Of a stretch of 64,000 nucleotides of DNA, positions 26,109 to 34,504 are shown in pieces (position 1 is the stretch's first letter; every line of letters starts with the position of its first letter). This DNA comes from Sphingomonas zeae (lineage in GTDB: Bacteria; Pseudomonadota; Alphaproteobacteria; Sphingomonadales; Sphingomonadaceae): contig NZ_JACIFA010000005.1 in NCBI RefSeq assembly GCF_014197135.1, positions 216,762 to 280,761 on the forward strand. Direction: 5' to 3'. The translations under genes were made by a program, and so were the position numbers. Under the pieces are notes generated by a model, which was not told the DNA's origin, made no database searches, and saw only the letters and a list, made by a program, of their open reading frames with translations.

Positions 26109-28019
26109 ATGACCGATTTCTCCCGCCGCGCCGTTATCGCCTCCGGGCTCGTCGCCTCCGCCGCGCCCGCCTTCGCGCAAAAGGGGGCGGGGGCGCCCGC
26201 GCCTTATGGCGCGATCCCCTCGGCGCGGCAGTGGCGTTGGCACCAGCGCGAGCAGTACGCCTTCATCCACTTCGCCATGAACACCTTCACCGATAAGGAA
26301 TGGGGCTATGGCGATGAAGACCCCAAGATGTTCAATCCCAGCGATTTCAGCGCGGACCAGATCGTCGCCGCGGCCAAGGCGGGCAATCTCAAGGGCATCA
26401 TCCTGACGGCGAAGCATCACGACGGCTTCTGCCTGTGGCCCACGAAGCTGACCGAGCATTGCATCCGCAACTCGCCGTACAAGAACGGCCAGGGCGACAT
26501 CGTTCGCGAGATGTCGGACGCCTGCAAGCGCGCCGGGCTCGCCTTCGGCATCTATCTTTCGCCCTGGGACCGCAACCGCGCCGATTATGGCCGCCCGTCC
26601 TATGTCGACTATTTCCGCAAACAGGTGGTCGAGCTGTGCACCGGCTATGGCGAGCTGTTCGAATTCTGGTTCGATGGGGCCAATGGCGGCGACGGCTATT
26701 ACGGCGGCGCGCGCGAGACGCGGCAGATCGACGCGCCCAAATATTATAACTGGCCCTCGATCATCGCGCTGGTCCACCAGTATCAGCCGATGGCCTGCAC
26801 CTTCGATCCGCTGGGCGCGGACATTCGCTGGGTCGGCAATGAGGACGGGATTGCGGGCGATCCCTGCTGGCCGACCATGCCCAACCATCCTTACGTCCAG
26901 TCGGAGGGCAATTCGGGCGTGCGCGGCGCTCCGCTCTGGTGGCCCGCCGAGACCAACACCTCGATCCGGCCCGGCTGGTTCTATCACGCGGACGAGGACT
27001 CCAAGGTCCGCAGCCCGGAGAATCTCGTCGGCTATTTCGACACCTCGGTCGCGCGCGGCACCAACATGAACCTCAACCTGCCGCCCGACCGGCGCGGCCG
27101 CATTCCCGACCAGGACGTAAAGATCCTGAAGAGCTTCGGCGATGCGATCCGCGCCAGCTTCGCGACCGATCTGGCGCAAGGGTCGGTGGCGAGCGCCAGT
27201 CATGTGCGCGGCAAGGGGTATGAGGCCGCCAGGGTGCTGGACGGCCAACGCGACACCTATTGGTCCGCGCCGGACGGCGTCACCACGCCCAGCCTGACGC
27301 TCGATCTGCCGCCGAACCGCAGCTTCGACCTGATCCGCATCCGCGAATATCTGCCGCTGGGCGTGCGCGTCACCCGCTTCGCGGTCGATGCCGAGGTGAA
27401 CGGCACATGGCAGCAGCTCGCCGAGCATGAGTGCATCAGCGCGCAACGGATCATCCGCCTGCCCCAGCCGATCACCGCGCGCCGCGTCCGCCTGCGCATC
27501 GTCGACGCTCCGGTCTGCCCGGCGATCAGCGAGGTCTCGCTGTTCAAGAGCGTTGCGCCGGTCCCCGTTCCCGCCATCGTTTCGAGCGATCCCACGGTGC
27601 TGGCGACAACCGATTGGAAAATCGTCTCGGCCACCGCGCCGGGCGCCGAAAAGCTGCTCGACAATGACGCCAAGACCATATGGGTGCAGCCCGCACCGGT
27701 GCCGGGTAAGCCCGCCAGCGTCACCGTCGATATGGGGCAGGTCCGCGACGTCGCCGGCTTCAGCCTGACGCCGTCGCGCCAGGTCATGGTCGATGCCGCC
27801 CCGCCGCGCGGCTATGTCGTGGAAACGAGCGTGGACGGGAAAAGCTGGACGCCAGCGGGAGCCGGCGAGTTCTCGAACATCGCCTATGCGCTGTCGACCC
27901 AGCGCCTGCCCTTCACCAGTGTGCGGCCGGTCCGCTATCTGCGGTTGACCTTCGCGGAAATGTCCAAGCCCGCCGCGAAAATGGCGATCGCTGGTATCGG
28001 CGGCTTCACCAAGCGCTGA
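26109..28019 (+). CDS. Exported GH29 alpha-L-fucosidase with discoidin-like domains
   Basis: A 636-residue family GH29 alpha-L-fucosidase. MTDFSRRAVIASGLVASAAPAFA is a twin-arginine-like signal. The catalytic barrel has IHFAMNTFTDKEWGYGDE, ILTAKHHDGFCLWPTK and the nucleophile D189 in FEFWFDGANGG. After it come two F5/8-type-C-like (carbohydrate-binding) regions, about residues 350-480 and 490-630, each with a VTRFAVDAEV or VDMGQVRDVAGF-like core. The architecture resembles GH29 subfamily B enzymes, which favour alpha-1,3/1,4-fucose such as that on plant N-glycan cores and Lewis-a antennae; the subfamily assignment is tentative. It is the last gene of the glycosidase operon, followed by a strong inverted repeat at 28028-28066. 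Confidence 0.9.
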   Translation: MTDFSRRAVIASGLVASAAPAFAQKGAGAPAPYGAIPSARQWRWHQREQYAFIHFAMNTFTDKEWGYGDEDPKMFNPSDFSADQIVAAAKAGNLKGIILTAKHHDGFCLWPTKLTEHCIRNSPYKNGQGDIVREMSDACKRAGLAFGIYLSPWDRNRADYGRPSYVDYFRKQVVELCTGYGELFEFWFDGANGGDGYYGGARETRQIDAPKYYNWPSIIALVHQYQPMACTFDPLGADIRWVGNEDGIAGDPCWPTMPNHPYVQSEGNSGVRGAPLWWPAETNTSIRPGWFYHADEDSKVRSPENLVGYFDTSVARGTNMNLNLPPDRRGRIPDQDVKILKSFGDAIRASFATDLAQGSVASASHVRGKGYEAARVLDGQRDTYWSAPDGVTTPSLTLDLPPNRSFDLIRIREYLPLGVRVTRFAVDAEVNGTWQQLAEHECISAQRIIRLPQPITARRVRLRIVDAPVCPAISEVSLFKSVAPVPVPAIVSSDPTVLATTDWKIVSATAPGAEKLLDNDAKTIWVQPAPVPGKPASVTVDMGQVRDVAGFSLTPSRQVMVDAAPPRGYVVETSVDGKSWTPAGAGEFSNIAYALSTQRLPFTSVRPVRYLRLTFAEMSKPAAKMAIAGIGGFTKR

Positions 28020-28027
28020 TCCAACTG

Positions 28028-28066
28028 CCCCTTTGTGCGTTGCAGCATAGATTACGCACAAAGGGG
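28028..28066. promoter_or_regulatory. Perfect 13-bp inverted repeat masking the patatin ribosome-binding site
   Basis: CCCCTTTGTGCGT at 28028-28040 and its exact inverse ACGCACAAAGGGG at 28054-28066 enclose a 13-base loop. As RNA it would form a stable hairpin just after the fucosidase stop. The right arm contains the AAAGGGG that is the only visible Shine-Dalgarno for the patatin gene starting at 28072, so the hairpin would hide it. There is no T-run. It could be an operon end, a processing site, a protein-binding palindrome or a translational switch. Confidence 0.7.
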
Positions 28067-28071
28067 ATGGC

Positions 28072-29127
28072 ATGTCCGACCGTCACGATCCCACCGCGAG
28101 GCCGCACCGCCCCCGCGTCGCACTGGCCCTTCAGGGCGGCGGCGCACATGGCGCCTATGGCTGGGGCGTGATCGAGCGCCTGCTGGATGAGAACATAGAG
28201 CTTGTCGGGGTCAGCGGCGCCAGCGCCGGGGCGATCAACGGCGCAGCGGTCGTATCGGGTTATATGACCCAAGGCGCGGTCGGGGCGAAAGCGGCGCTGG
28301 AGCGGCTATGGGGAAACGTGGCCGACGCGTCGCCGCTCGCCCCGCTCGATGTCGGGGCGCTAGGCGGGCCATTTTTCGAGCCGTGGCTGCGCAAGTCGCT
28401 GGACATCGCCAAGCTCTCCAGCCGCTATGTCGCGCCCTTCCTGCCGGGGGTGCGTGACATGAGCGCGCTTCGCCGGGCGGTCGAGGAGAGCATCGATCTG
28501 GACCTGCTTGCCCGCCAGGCCCAGCTGCCCTTCTATGTCGCGGCGACCCATATCGCCAGCGGGTCGGCACGGCTGTTCACCGGCCAGAACGTGACGCTCG
28601 ACGCACTGATGGCCTCCGCCTGCCTCCCTGAGTTGTTCGCGGCGGTCGAGATCGAAGGCGAGGAATATTGGGACGGCGGTTTTACCGCCAACCCCGCGCT
28701 GGAGCCGATGCTGTCCGAAGCGATCGGCGCCACGGATCTGGTGATCGTCCAGATCACGCCCTTCACCGTCGAGGATGTCGGCGGATCGGTCGGCGACGTC
28801 ATGCGCCGGGTCAGTGACATCAGCTTCAATGCCTGTCTCCGCCGCGATCTGCGCGCACTGTCCGAAATCCAGGATGTCGCCCGCGCCGAACCCTCGCGCG
28901 ATCCCCGGATGCAAGCGATCGCCCGGGTCAACCTTCACCTGCTCTCGCCGCCGCCCGAACTGGCCGGACGCTCGGGGACGAGCAAGGTCGACACCCGCTG
29001 GTCGGTGCTTCAGGATCTGCGCGCGCTGGGCCAAACCCAGGCCGGACAATGGCTGGAGGAGAACCGCGACATGCTCGGCCATGCGTCGTCTTTCCATGGA
29101 TTGGCCGAGGACATGCTGCGGCGCTGA
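28072..29127 (+). CDS. Patatin-like phospholipase
   Basis: A 351-residue cytoplasmic patatin-family lipid acyl hydrolase. The oxyanion-hole block LALQGGGAHGAYGWGVIERL, the nucleophile serine S51 in GVSGASAGAING and the catalytic aspartate D201 in YWDGGFTANP form a complete Ser-Asp dyad. The rest resembles the bacterial RssA/YchK-type group of single-domain patatins, with a C-terminal DUF3734-like region (about residues 230-330, containing SFNACLRRDLRAL). No signal peptide. It follows the glycosidase operon by 52 bp with a hairpin between them and is more likely independent. A proposed role in membrane-lipid turnover or storage-polymer metabolism rests only on family. Confidence 0.88.
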   Translation: MSDRHDPTARPHRPRVALALQGGGAHGAYGWGVIERLLDENIELVGVSGASAGAINGAAVVSGYMTQGAVGAKAALERLWGNVADASPLAPLDVGALGGPFFEPWLRKSLDIAKLSSRYVAPFLPGVRDMSALRRAVEESIDLDLLARQAQLPFYVAATHIASGSARLFTGQNVTLDALMASACLPELFAAVEIEGEEYWDGGFTANPALEPMLSEAIGATDLVIVQITPFTVEDVGGSVGDVMRRVSDISFNACLRRDLRALSEIQDVARAEPSRDPRMQAIARVNLHLLSPPPELAGRSGTSKVDTRWSVLQDLRALGQTQAGQWLEENRDMLGHASSFHGLAEDMLRR

Positions 29128-29237
29128 CATGCCTTTGCCGGTGCTTTCCGCCTTTTTAGCAATCCGGGCGGCGAGCGCGCGCAGAGTGTCAAAGGACGGA
29201 TGGCAGAGCGCGCCGCCCGTGCGTCCAGGTCCGCCGC

Positions 29238-29253
29238 ATTGATCTCGATCAAT
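29238..29253. promoter_or_regulatory. FNR/FixK-type box upstream of the glycan operon
   Basis: ATTGATCTCGATCAAT is a perfect palindrome that contains the exact CRP/FNR-superfamily consensus TTGAT-N4-ATCAA (29239-29252). It lies about 113 bp before the TTG start of the first gene. A second exact match is at 29493-29506. If the regulator activates from the usual position near -41, transcription would start near 29287; no clear -10 hexamer is seen there. The rest of the 238-bp gap (29128-29365) holds nothing else I can name. Confidence 0.65.
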
Positions 29254-29365
29254 ATAGTTATGGACTGTGTTCCGGCTTGTGTCGATCGACTGCGATCTTT
29301 CCGCCATCCGACCGGGAGCCAATCAATATTTATGACGTTGTCGCTCCATAACGAAAGGGGCGAGA

Positions 29366-31381
29366 TTGTTTATCCTGCATCTGGCACTTGGCGGCTGTCT
29401 GAAATCTCCGCCTGTCCATTATGGCATCACAGCCGATACGGGCGGCCATATCGCTTATATCCTGGACGCCGCCACCGCCCAGGCCAAGACTATTGATGTT
29501 GATCAAGTTTCGATCGTCACCCGCCTGTTCGAAGAGCCCGGTCTTTCCCTGGATCATGCCCGCGCGATCGAGCGGCTTTCATCCAAGCTGACCATCGACC
29601 GGGTCGCGACGGCCAACCGCCGCTACCTGGAAAAGGACGCCCTGGCGGAAGATATGGCTGCCTTTACCGAGGCATTCTGCGCGCACCTCGCCCGATTGCC
29701 GCGCCTGCCCGATGTGATTCACGCGCATTTCTCCGACGCCGCCGCCGTAGCCGCGGAAGCGCGGCGGCGCTTTGCCGTCCCGTTCGTCTATACGCCCCAT
29801 GCGCTGGGCATCGACAAGCGTCGCCATCATGGCCCCTCGCCTGCGCTGGACGGCCGCATCGCCGCCGAGCGAACCGCGATCGCCGCCGCCGATGCGCTGA
29901 TCGTCTCGACCGAGGACGAGGCCGAGCGGCAGGTCCATGCTTATGGTATCGCAGGCCGCGGGCGCATCCACAGGATCGCACCGGGCGTGCCCACCCATGA
30001 CCGGAGGCAGCCTGACGGCGCTACGCTCGCCGAGCGGCTCGACGCGTTCCTCGACGATCCGGCCAAGCCCATCATGCTCGCCATCGCGAGGCCCGTCGCC
30101 AAGAAGAATCTGGGCGCGCTCGCCCGCGCCTATGCCGCCTCGCCAGAGCTTCGCGACGCGGCCAATCTGGTCATCCTGGCGGGCCAGCATGACGGTCCCG
30201 GATCGGCCGAGGAGCGCGGCGTGCTGGCCGAGCTGCTGGCGCTGGCCGAAACGCCCCAACTTCGCGGCCGCCTTGCGCTGCCGCCGCGTCACGACGGGCA
30301 CGACGTCGCGGCGCTGTACGAGCGGGCCGCCGCAGGCGGCGTGTTCGTCAATGCCGCACTGCACGAGCCCTTTGGCCTGACTCTGATCGAAGCGGCGGCG
30401 GCAGGCGTGCCCGTGGTCGCGACCCGTCATGGCGGTCCCAGCGAGATCGTCGCCGCGCTCGGCCACGGCCTGCTGGTCGAGCCGCGCGACGAGGAGGCCA
30501 TCGCCCGAGTCTGCCTCTCCATCCTGTCCGATCCCGATACCCATGCGCGGATGAGCGCCAGCGGTCGATCGGGCTCCACCTTCTATGCCTGGGATCGCTA
30601 CGCCATGGAATCGACCGCGCTTTATGCCAGTTTGCCGCGTACCCCCGGCCTGCTTGCCAGCGATATCGACCATACGCTGACGGGATGCCGCGTCGGCGCG
30701 CATGACTTCGCCACCTGGCGTCAGGCGAGCGATCTGCCTTTCGTCGTGGCGACCGGCCGTTCCTTCGCGATGGCGCGGATCATCCTGTCGCAATGGGGAC
30801 TGCCCGAACCCGATGCCTTCATCACGGATGTCGGCACGCGCATCATGCTGAAGGGACAGCGCGGATGGCAGGAATGCCCCGCCTTTGCCGCGCGTCTCGA
30901 CGAGGGATGGAACCGCAAGGCGGTGGTCAGCGCGCTCAAACCCTTGCGCCTGCGTCCCCAGCCGCGCGACACCGCAGGGCCGCACAAGGTCAGCTATTTC
31001 GGCACGGCCGAGGATGCCGCGCGCGTGCGCGAGACGCTGGCCGACCAGGGCATCGCCGCCAAGACGGTCTTCTCGCACGGACGACTGATCGACGTGCTGG
31101 CGCCGCTGGGTGGAAAGGCGGCGGCGGTGGCGGCCTATGCTCGGCGGCTCGACCTGCCGATGGGCGCGTGCGTTGCGGCCGGAGACAGCGGCAACGATGT
31201 CGACATGCTGCGCGCCTGCGGCCATGCCATCGTGGTGGGCAATGCCGGACATGAACTGGCCGACCTGCCCGAGCGCGACGGGCTGCTGCGCGTCACGGCG
31301 CACCATGCCAATGGCGTGATGGAGGGGCTGGAGCGGCTGGGCCTGACCACGCCGATGCCGACCCGGGCAACGGCGGCATGA
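29366..31381 (+). CDS. Sucrose-phosphate-synthase-like GT4 transferase fused to a HAD sugar phosphatase
   Basis: A 671-residue two-domain cytoplasmic enzyme. Residues 1-420 are a GT4 transferase of the sucrose-phosphate synthase group: the DTGGHIAYIL loop, VIHAHFSDAAAVA, FVYTPHALGIDKR, RPVAKKNLGAL, and the E334-x7-E342 motif in HEPFGLTLIE. Residues 428-660 are a HAD phosphatase like sucrose-6-phosphatase, with an intact D433-x-D435 nucleophile pair (ASDIDHTLTG), VATGRSF and GDSGNDVDML. The fusion should make a sugar-sugar phosphate and dephosphorylate it; sucrose, mannosylfructose or another acceptor are possible. A TTG start follows GAAAGGGG. Codons 42-48 all end in A or T, unlike their surroundings, because they carry a second perfect TTGAT-N4-ATCAA box. 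It is first of six genes joined by 4-bp overlaps. Confidence 0.88.
   Translation: MFILHLALGGCLKSPPVHYGITADTGGHIAYILDAATAQAKTIDVDQVSIVTRLFEEPGLSLDHARAIERLSSKLTIDRVATANRRYLEKDALAEDMAAFTEAFCAHLARLPRLPDVIHAHFSDAAAVAAEARRRFAVPFVYTPHALGIDKRRHHGPSPALDGRIAAERTAIAAADALIVSTEDEAERQVHAYGIAGRGRIHRIAPGVPTHDRRQPDGATLAERLDAFLDDPAKPIMLAIARPVAKKNLGALARAYAASPELRDAANLVILAGQHDGPGSAEERGVLAELLALAETPQLRGRLALPPRHDGHDVAALYERAAAGGVFVNAALHEPFGLTLIEAAAAGVPVVATRHGGPSEIVAALGHGLLVEPRDEEAIARVCLSILSDPDTHARMSASGRSGSTFYAWDRYAMESTALYASLPRTPGLLASDIDHTLTGCRVGAHDFATWRQASDLPFVVATGRSFAMARIILSQWGLPEPDAFITDVGTRIMLKGQRGWQECPAFAARLDEGWNRKAVVSALKPLRLRPQPRDTAGPHKVSYFGTAEDAARVRETLADQGIAAKTVFSHGRLIDVLAPLGGKAAAVAAYARRLDLPMGACVAAGDSGNDVDMLRACGHAIVVGNAGHELADLPERDGLLRVTAHHANGVMEGLERLGLTTPMPTRATAA
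29493..29506. promoter_or_regulatory. Second FNR/FixK-type box, inside the first gene of the glycan operon
   Basis: TTGATGTTGATCAA is an exact match to TTGAT-N4-ATCAA, 254 bp centre-to-centre from the upstream box. It lies within codons for Ile-Asp-Val-Asp-Gln of the synthase gene, where AT-ending codons replace the GC-ending ones used elsewhere. It may be an internal operator or a looping partner. Confidence 0.55.
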
Positions 31382-32520
31382 GCCGTCCCTTCGGCTATTT
31401 CGTTCATCATCAGGGGCGCGGCCATGCCGAACGCTGCGCCGCCATCGTGAACGCACTGCCCCCCGAACGCCCGGTTACCATCTTCTGCGCCCGGGACGAC
31501 ATCTTCCCCCCGCTGCCACCGCAGGTCGAGATCGTCACCGTCCCCTCCCTGTTCGAGCCGACCGGGCTGGAGGCGGGGACGATGGACGCGGTGCCGACAC
31601 CCGACACGCTGCACTGCGCGCCGCTGGGCTGGCCCGGCATCCGCCATGCCATGGCGGTGCTCGCGAACTGGTTCGACAGCGCCGACCCCGCGCTGATGAT
31701 CTGCGACGTGTCGGCCGAGATCGCGCAACTGTCGCGCATCTGCTCGGTCCCGCATGTGAAGATCCTTCAGCATGGCGATCGCAGCGATGCCGGGCACCGC
31801 GCTGCCTATGACGGGGCAGCCGGGCTGCTCGCCGCATTTGACGAAGCGCTGGCCCAGCCCGAATGGAACGCCGCCATGCGCGCCAAGACCTGTTTCGTCG
31901 GCGGGCTCGGCGTCGATACCCGCATTCCGGAACGCGAACTGGCGCGCCAGCGGATCGGGGTCGGGCCGGATGAAGAGATGATCCTGGTCCTGTCGGGCGG
32001 CGGCGGCGGTGGTTTCGCTCAGGCGCCGCTCGGGGTGGGTGCCCGCAGCCGACCGGAGGCGCGGTGGATCACCATCGGCCCGGTCGCCCGTGACTGGCAC
32101 GCGACCGAGCCTGCCAATATCGAGCATCGCGGCTGGGTCGACAATCCGGCCGACCATGTCGCCGCCGCCGACCTGGTCATCGCCTCGACCGGCAATACCA
32201 CCTGCCAGCAGATATTGGCCGCCGCCCGGCCCTGGCTTGCCATTCCCGAATGGCGCTATTTCGACGAACAGCACCGCAAAGCACAGGCGCTGGCCGCCGC
32301 CGGGGCCGCCTGTGTCCGTCCACATCTGCCCTCCTCCGCCCAGGCATGGAGCGAGGCGTTGGCCGAAACCCGCAACCAGCACCGCCCCGCCGTGCAGCGC
32401 GCGATGATCGCCGACGCGCCCGCTCAAGCCGCCGCCGACTGGCTGGAGGCGCTGTCCGCGCGGCTCTGGCCGGTCGAGATGAACCATTCCCTTCCCCAGT
32501 CCACCGGAGCCCCTTCATGA
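31378..32520 (+). CDS. MurG/UGT-like (GT-B) glycosyltransferase
   Basis: A 380-residue GT-B fold glycosyltransferase. The N-terminal GYFVHHQGRGHAERCAAIV resembles the glycine-rich GHxxR start of MurG-like and MJ1255-type transferases. The C-terminal donor-binding half has ILVLSGGGGGG, GWVDNPADHVAAADLVIASTG and QQILAAARPWLAIPEWRYFDEQ, matching the glycosyltransferase family 28 C-terminal domain (S/T-G-N-T, then R-P-x-L). No membrane segment. ATG overlaps the previous stop by 4 bp and its own stop overlaps the next ATG by 4 bp. Sugar donor and acceptor cannot be told from sequence. Confidence 0.8.
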   Translation: MSRPFGYFVHHQGRGHAERCAAIVNALPPERPVTIFCARDDIFPPLPPQVEIVTVPSLFEPTGLEAGTMDAVPTPDTLHCAPLGWPGIRHAMAVLANWFDSADPALMICDVSAEIAQLSRICSVPHVKILQHGDRSDAGHRAAYDGAAGLLAAFDEALAQPEWNAAMRAKTCFVGGLGVDTRIPERELARQRIGVGPDEEMILVLSGGGGGGFAQAPLGVGARSRPEARWITIGPVARDWHATEPANIEHRGWVDNPADHVAAADLVIASTGNTTCQQILAAARPWLAIPEWRYFDEQHRKAQALAAAGAACVRPHLPSSAQAWSEALAETRNQHRPAVQRAMIADAPAQAAADWLEALSARLWPVEMNHSLPQSTGAPS

Positions 32521-33431
32521 TCTCGGTCGTCACGCTCGCCGGGGGCCGCCCCGATCACCTCCGCAACGTCGTGACCGGCCTTGCCCGCCAGACGATGCAG
32601 CCCACCGAGTTGATCGTCGCGGTCATTCAGGACACGCCCTATGACCTGCCCGAGGCGACCTTCCCCATCCGCCAGATGATGGTGTCAGGCCCTCACCTGC
32701 CGCTGGCCGCCGCGCGCAATGCGGCGGCCAAGGCTGCGGTGGGCGACAAGCTGGTCTTTCTCGACATGGACTGCATTCCGACCCCCGATCTGGTCGCCGA
32801 TTACGACCGCTTCCTGACTGAGGAGGACGGGCTGTTGATGGGCGAGGTCATGTACCTGCCCGGCGGCGCCACGCAGGGAGACTGGCGCTGCGAGGAATTC
32901 GCGCGGGTCGCCGTTCGCCACTCCGACCGGCGCGGACCGCCTTCGCAAGGGATCGAACGCTGCGAGGATTATCGCTGCTTCTGGTCGCTCAATTTCGCGA
33001 TGCGCCGCGCCACATTCCTGGCCACCGGTGGCTTTGATGAACGCTATGCCGGCTATGGTGGCGAGGATACCGATTTCGGCAAGCTGGTCGCCCAGGCGGG
33101 CGTCCCGATCGCCTGGATCAAGGGCGGGCTGGCCTATCACCAATATCACCCCCACCACATGCCGCCGGTCCATCATATCGATAGCGTGGTGCGCAATGCC
33201 GAGCTGTTCGAGGCGAAATGGGGTTATCGTACCATGGGGCACTGGTTGCATGCCTTTCGCCTGATGGGGCTGATCGACGACACGCCGGGTCGTCCGATCC
33301 GCATCGTGCGCCGCCCCGACGAGCGCGATCTGGCGCTGACCGGGCAGCAGAGCCACCAACCCTATGCCAATACCGCCAGCGTCATCCGCCTGCTGGAGGA
33401 ACGCGCCGCCGAGGCGCGCGCAGCGGCATGA
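32517..33431 (+). CDS. GT2-family glycosyltransferase with galactosyltransferase-like C-terminus
   Basis: A 304-residue GT-A glycosyltransferase. It opens MISVVTLAGGRPDHLRNVV, has the metal-binding DxD-like LDMDCIPTPDL, and then the GGFDERYAGYGGEDTDFGK block of the C-terminal galactosyltransferase/N-acetylgalactosaminyltransferase domain. The HQYHPHHMPPVHHID segment is histidine-rich. Third gene of the operon, with 4-bp ATGA overlaps on both sides. A hexosyl transfer step in the unknown glycan is the reasonable inference. Confidence 0.83.
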   Translation: MISVVTLAGGRPDHLRNVVTGLARQTMQPTELIVAVIQDTPYDLPEATFPIRQMMVSGPHLPLAAARNAAAKAAVGDKLVFLDMDCIPTPDLVADYDRFLTEEDGLLMGEVMYLPGGATQGDWRCEEFARVAVRHSDRRGPPSQGIERCEDYRCFWSLNFAMRRATFLATGGFDERYAGYGGEDTDFGKLVAQAGVPIAWIKGGLAYHQYHPHHMPPVHHIDSVVRNAELFEAKWGYRTMGHWLHAFRLMGLIDDTPGRPIRIVRRPDERDLALTGQQSHQPYANTASVIRLLEERAAEARAAA

Positions 33432-34504
33432 GGATCGCGCTGCTCGCGCATGTCCGCCAGCCGATCCGCCAGCCCTTTTTAGGGGGCATGGAGGCGCATG
33501 GCTGGTATCTGGCCGAGGGGCTGGCGGCGCGCGGGCATGAAGTGGTGCTGTTCGCCAGCGGCGACAGCGACCCGCGCTTTGCCATCGATCCCGTCCTGCC
33601 GGTCCATTATGAGGCGGTTTTTCCCTGGGCGGAGCATCGCGGCAAGCCCGAGCTGATCGCCCATGTCGATGCGGGCTATGCCGCCGCCTGCGACCGGATC
33701 GCCCGCGGCGGATTCGACGTGGTACACAACAACAGTCTGCACCGCTTTCCCTTGGAGCTGCGCCGGACCACACGGGTGCCGACCGTCACATCGCTCCATG
33801 TACCGCCCTATGACGCGCTCCACCATTTCGTCGCGGCCAGCCCCGCACCGACCCACCGCCTGACCGTTACCTCGTCCAGTCAGTTGAAAGCCTGGTGGCC
33901 GGACGGCGCGCCGCCCGAGGCGTCGGTGCTGCACAATGCGATCGACCTCGCCGCCTGGCCCTTTGTCGAACAGGGTAATGGCGAGGCGGTCTGGTGCGGC
34001 CGGATCACGCCGAACAAGGGCACCCACCTGGCCATAGTCGCAGCGCGGGCGGCAGGCGTGGCGCTGACCCTGTTCGGTGCGATCGAGGACCCGGACTATT
34101 TCGCCGCCGAGGTCGAGCCGCGGCTGGGCGGCGGCATCCGCTATGGCGGGCATCTGGACGGGGCGGCCCTCGCACGCGAATTAGGCCGCGCATCGATATT
34201 TCTGTTCACCCCGTGCTGGGACGAGCCGTTCGGGCTGGTCGCGATCGAGGCGATGGCGTGCGGCCTTCCCGTCGCGGCCCTGGATTCCGGCGCCGCGCGC
34301 GAAGTGGTCGGCGAAGCCGGATGCGTCGCGCCGGCCGGGGATGTTGACGCGCTCGCCGACGCCATGACCCGCGCCATGACGATCCCGCGCGGCGTAGCCC
34401 GTCGCCGGGTGGAGACGCATTTCGCCCGCGACCTCTGGCTGGATCGCTGCGAGGCTTTGTACGCCAGCGTGCGCGCCGCCGTGCCAAGCGCCATCGCGGC
34501 GTGA
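33428..34504 (+). CDS. GT4-family glycosyltransferase
   Basis: A 358-residue retaining GT-B glycosyltransferase. Landmarks are the acceptor-side GGMEAHGWYLAEGLAARGHEV and the FDVVHNNSLHRFPL segment, the donor-side EAVWCGRITPNKGTHLAI, and the E-x7-E motif in CWDEPFGLVAIEAMACGLPV. It resembles the group annotated in rhizobia and sphingomonads as exopolysaccharide or glycolipid GT4 enzymes. ATGA overlap with the previous gene; its TGA stop overlaps the GTG of the pyruvyl transferase gene (GTGA). Confidence 0.87.
   Translation: MRIALLAHVRQPIRQPFLGGMEAHGWYLAEGLAARGHEVVLFASGDSDPRFAIDPVLPVHYEAVFPWAEHRGKPELIAHVDAGYAAACDRIARGGFDVVHNNSLHRFPLELRRTTRVPTVTSLHVPPYDALHHFVAASPAPTHRLTVTSSSQLKAWWPDGAPPEASVLHNAIDLAAWPFVEQGNGEAVWCGRITPNKGTHLAIVAARAAGVALTLFGAIEDPDYFAAEVEPRLGGGIRYGGHLDGAALARELGRASIFLFTPCWDEPFGLVAIEAMACGLPVAALDSGAAREVVGEAGCVAPAGDVDALADAMTRAMTIPRGVARRRVETHFARDLWLDRCEALYASVRAAVPSAIAA

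Noticed and set aside
29366..31381. Naming the fusion protein sucrose-phosphate synthase outright
   Set aside because: Family motifs fit, but mannosylfructose-phosphate and other synthases share them, and the operon has no other sucrose genes.
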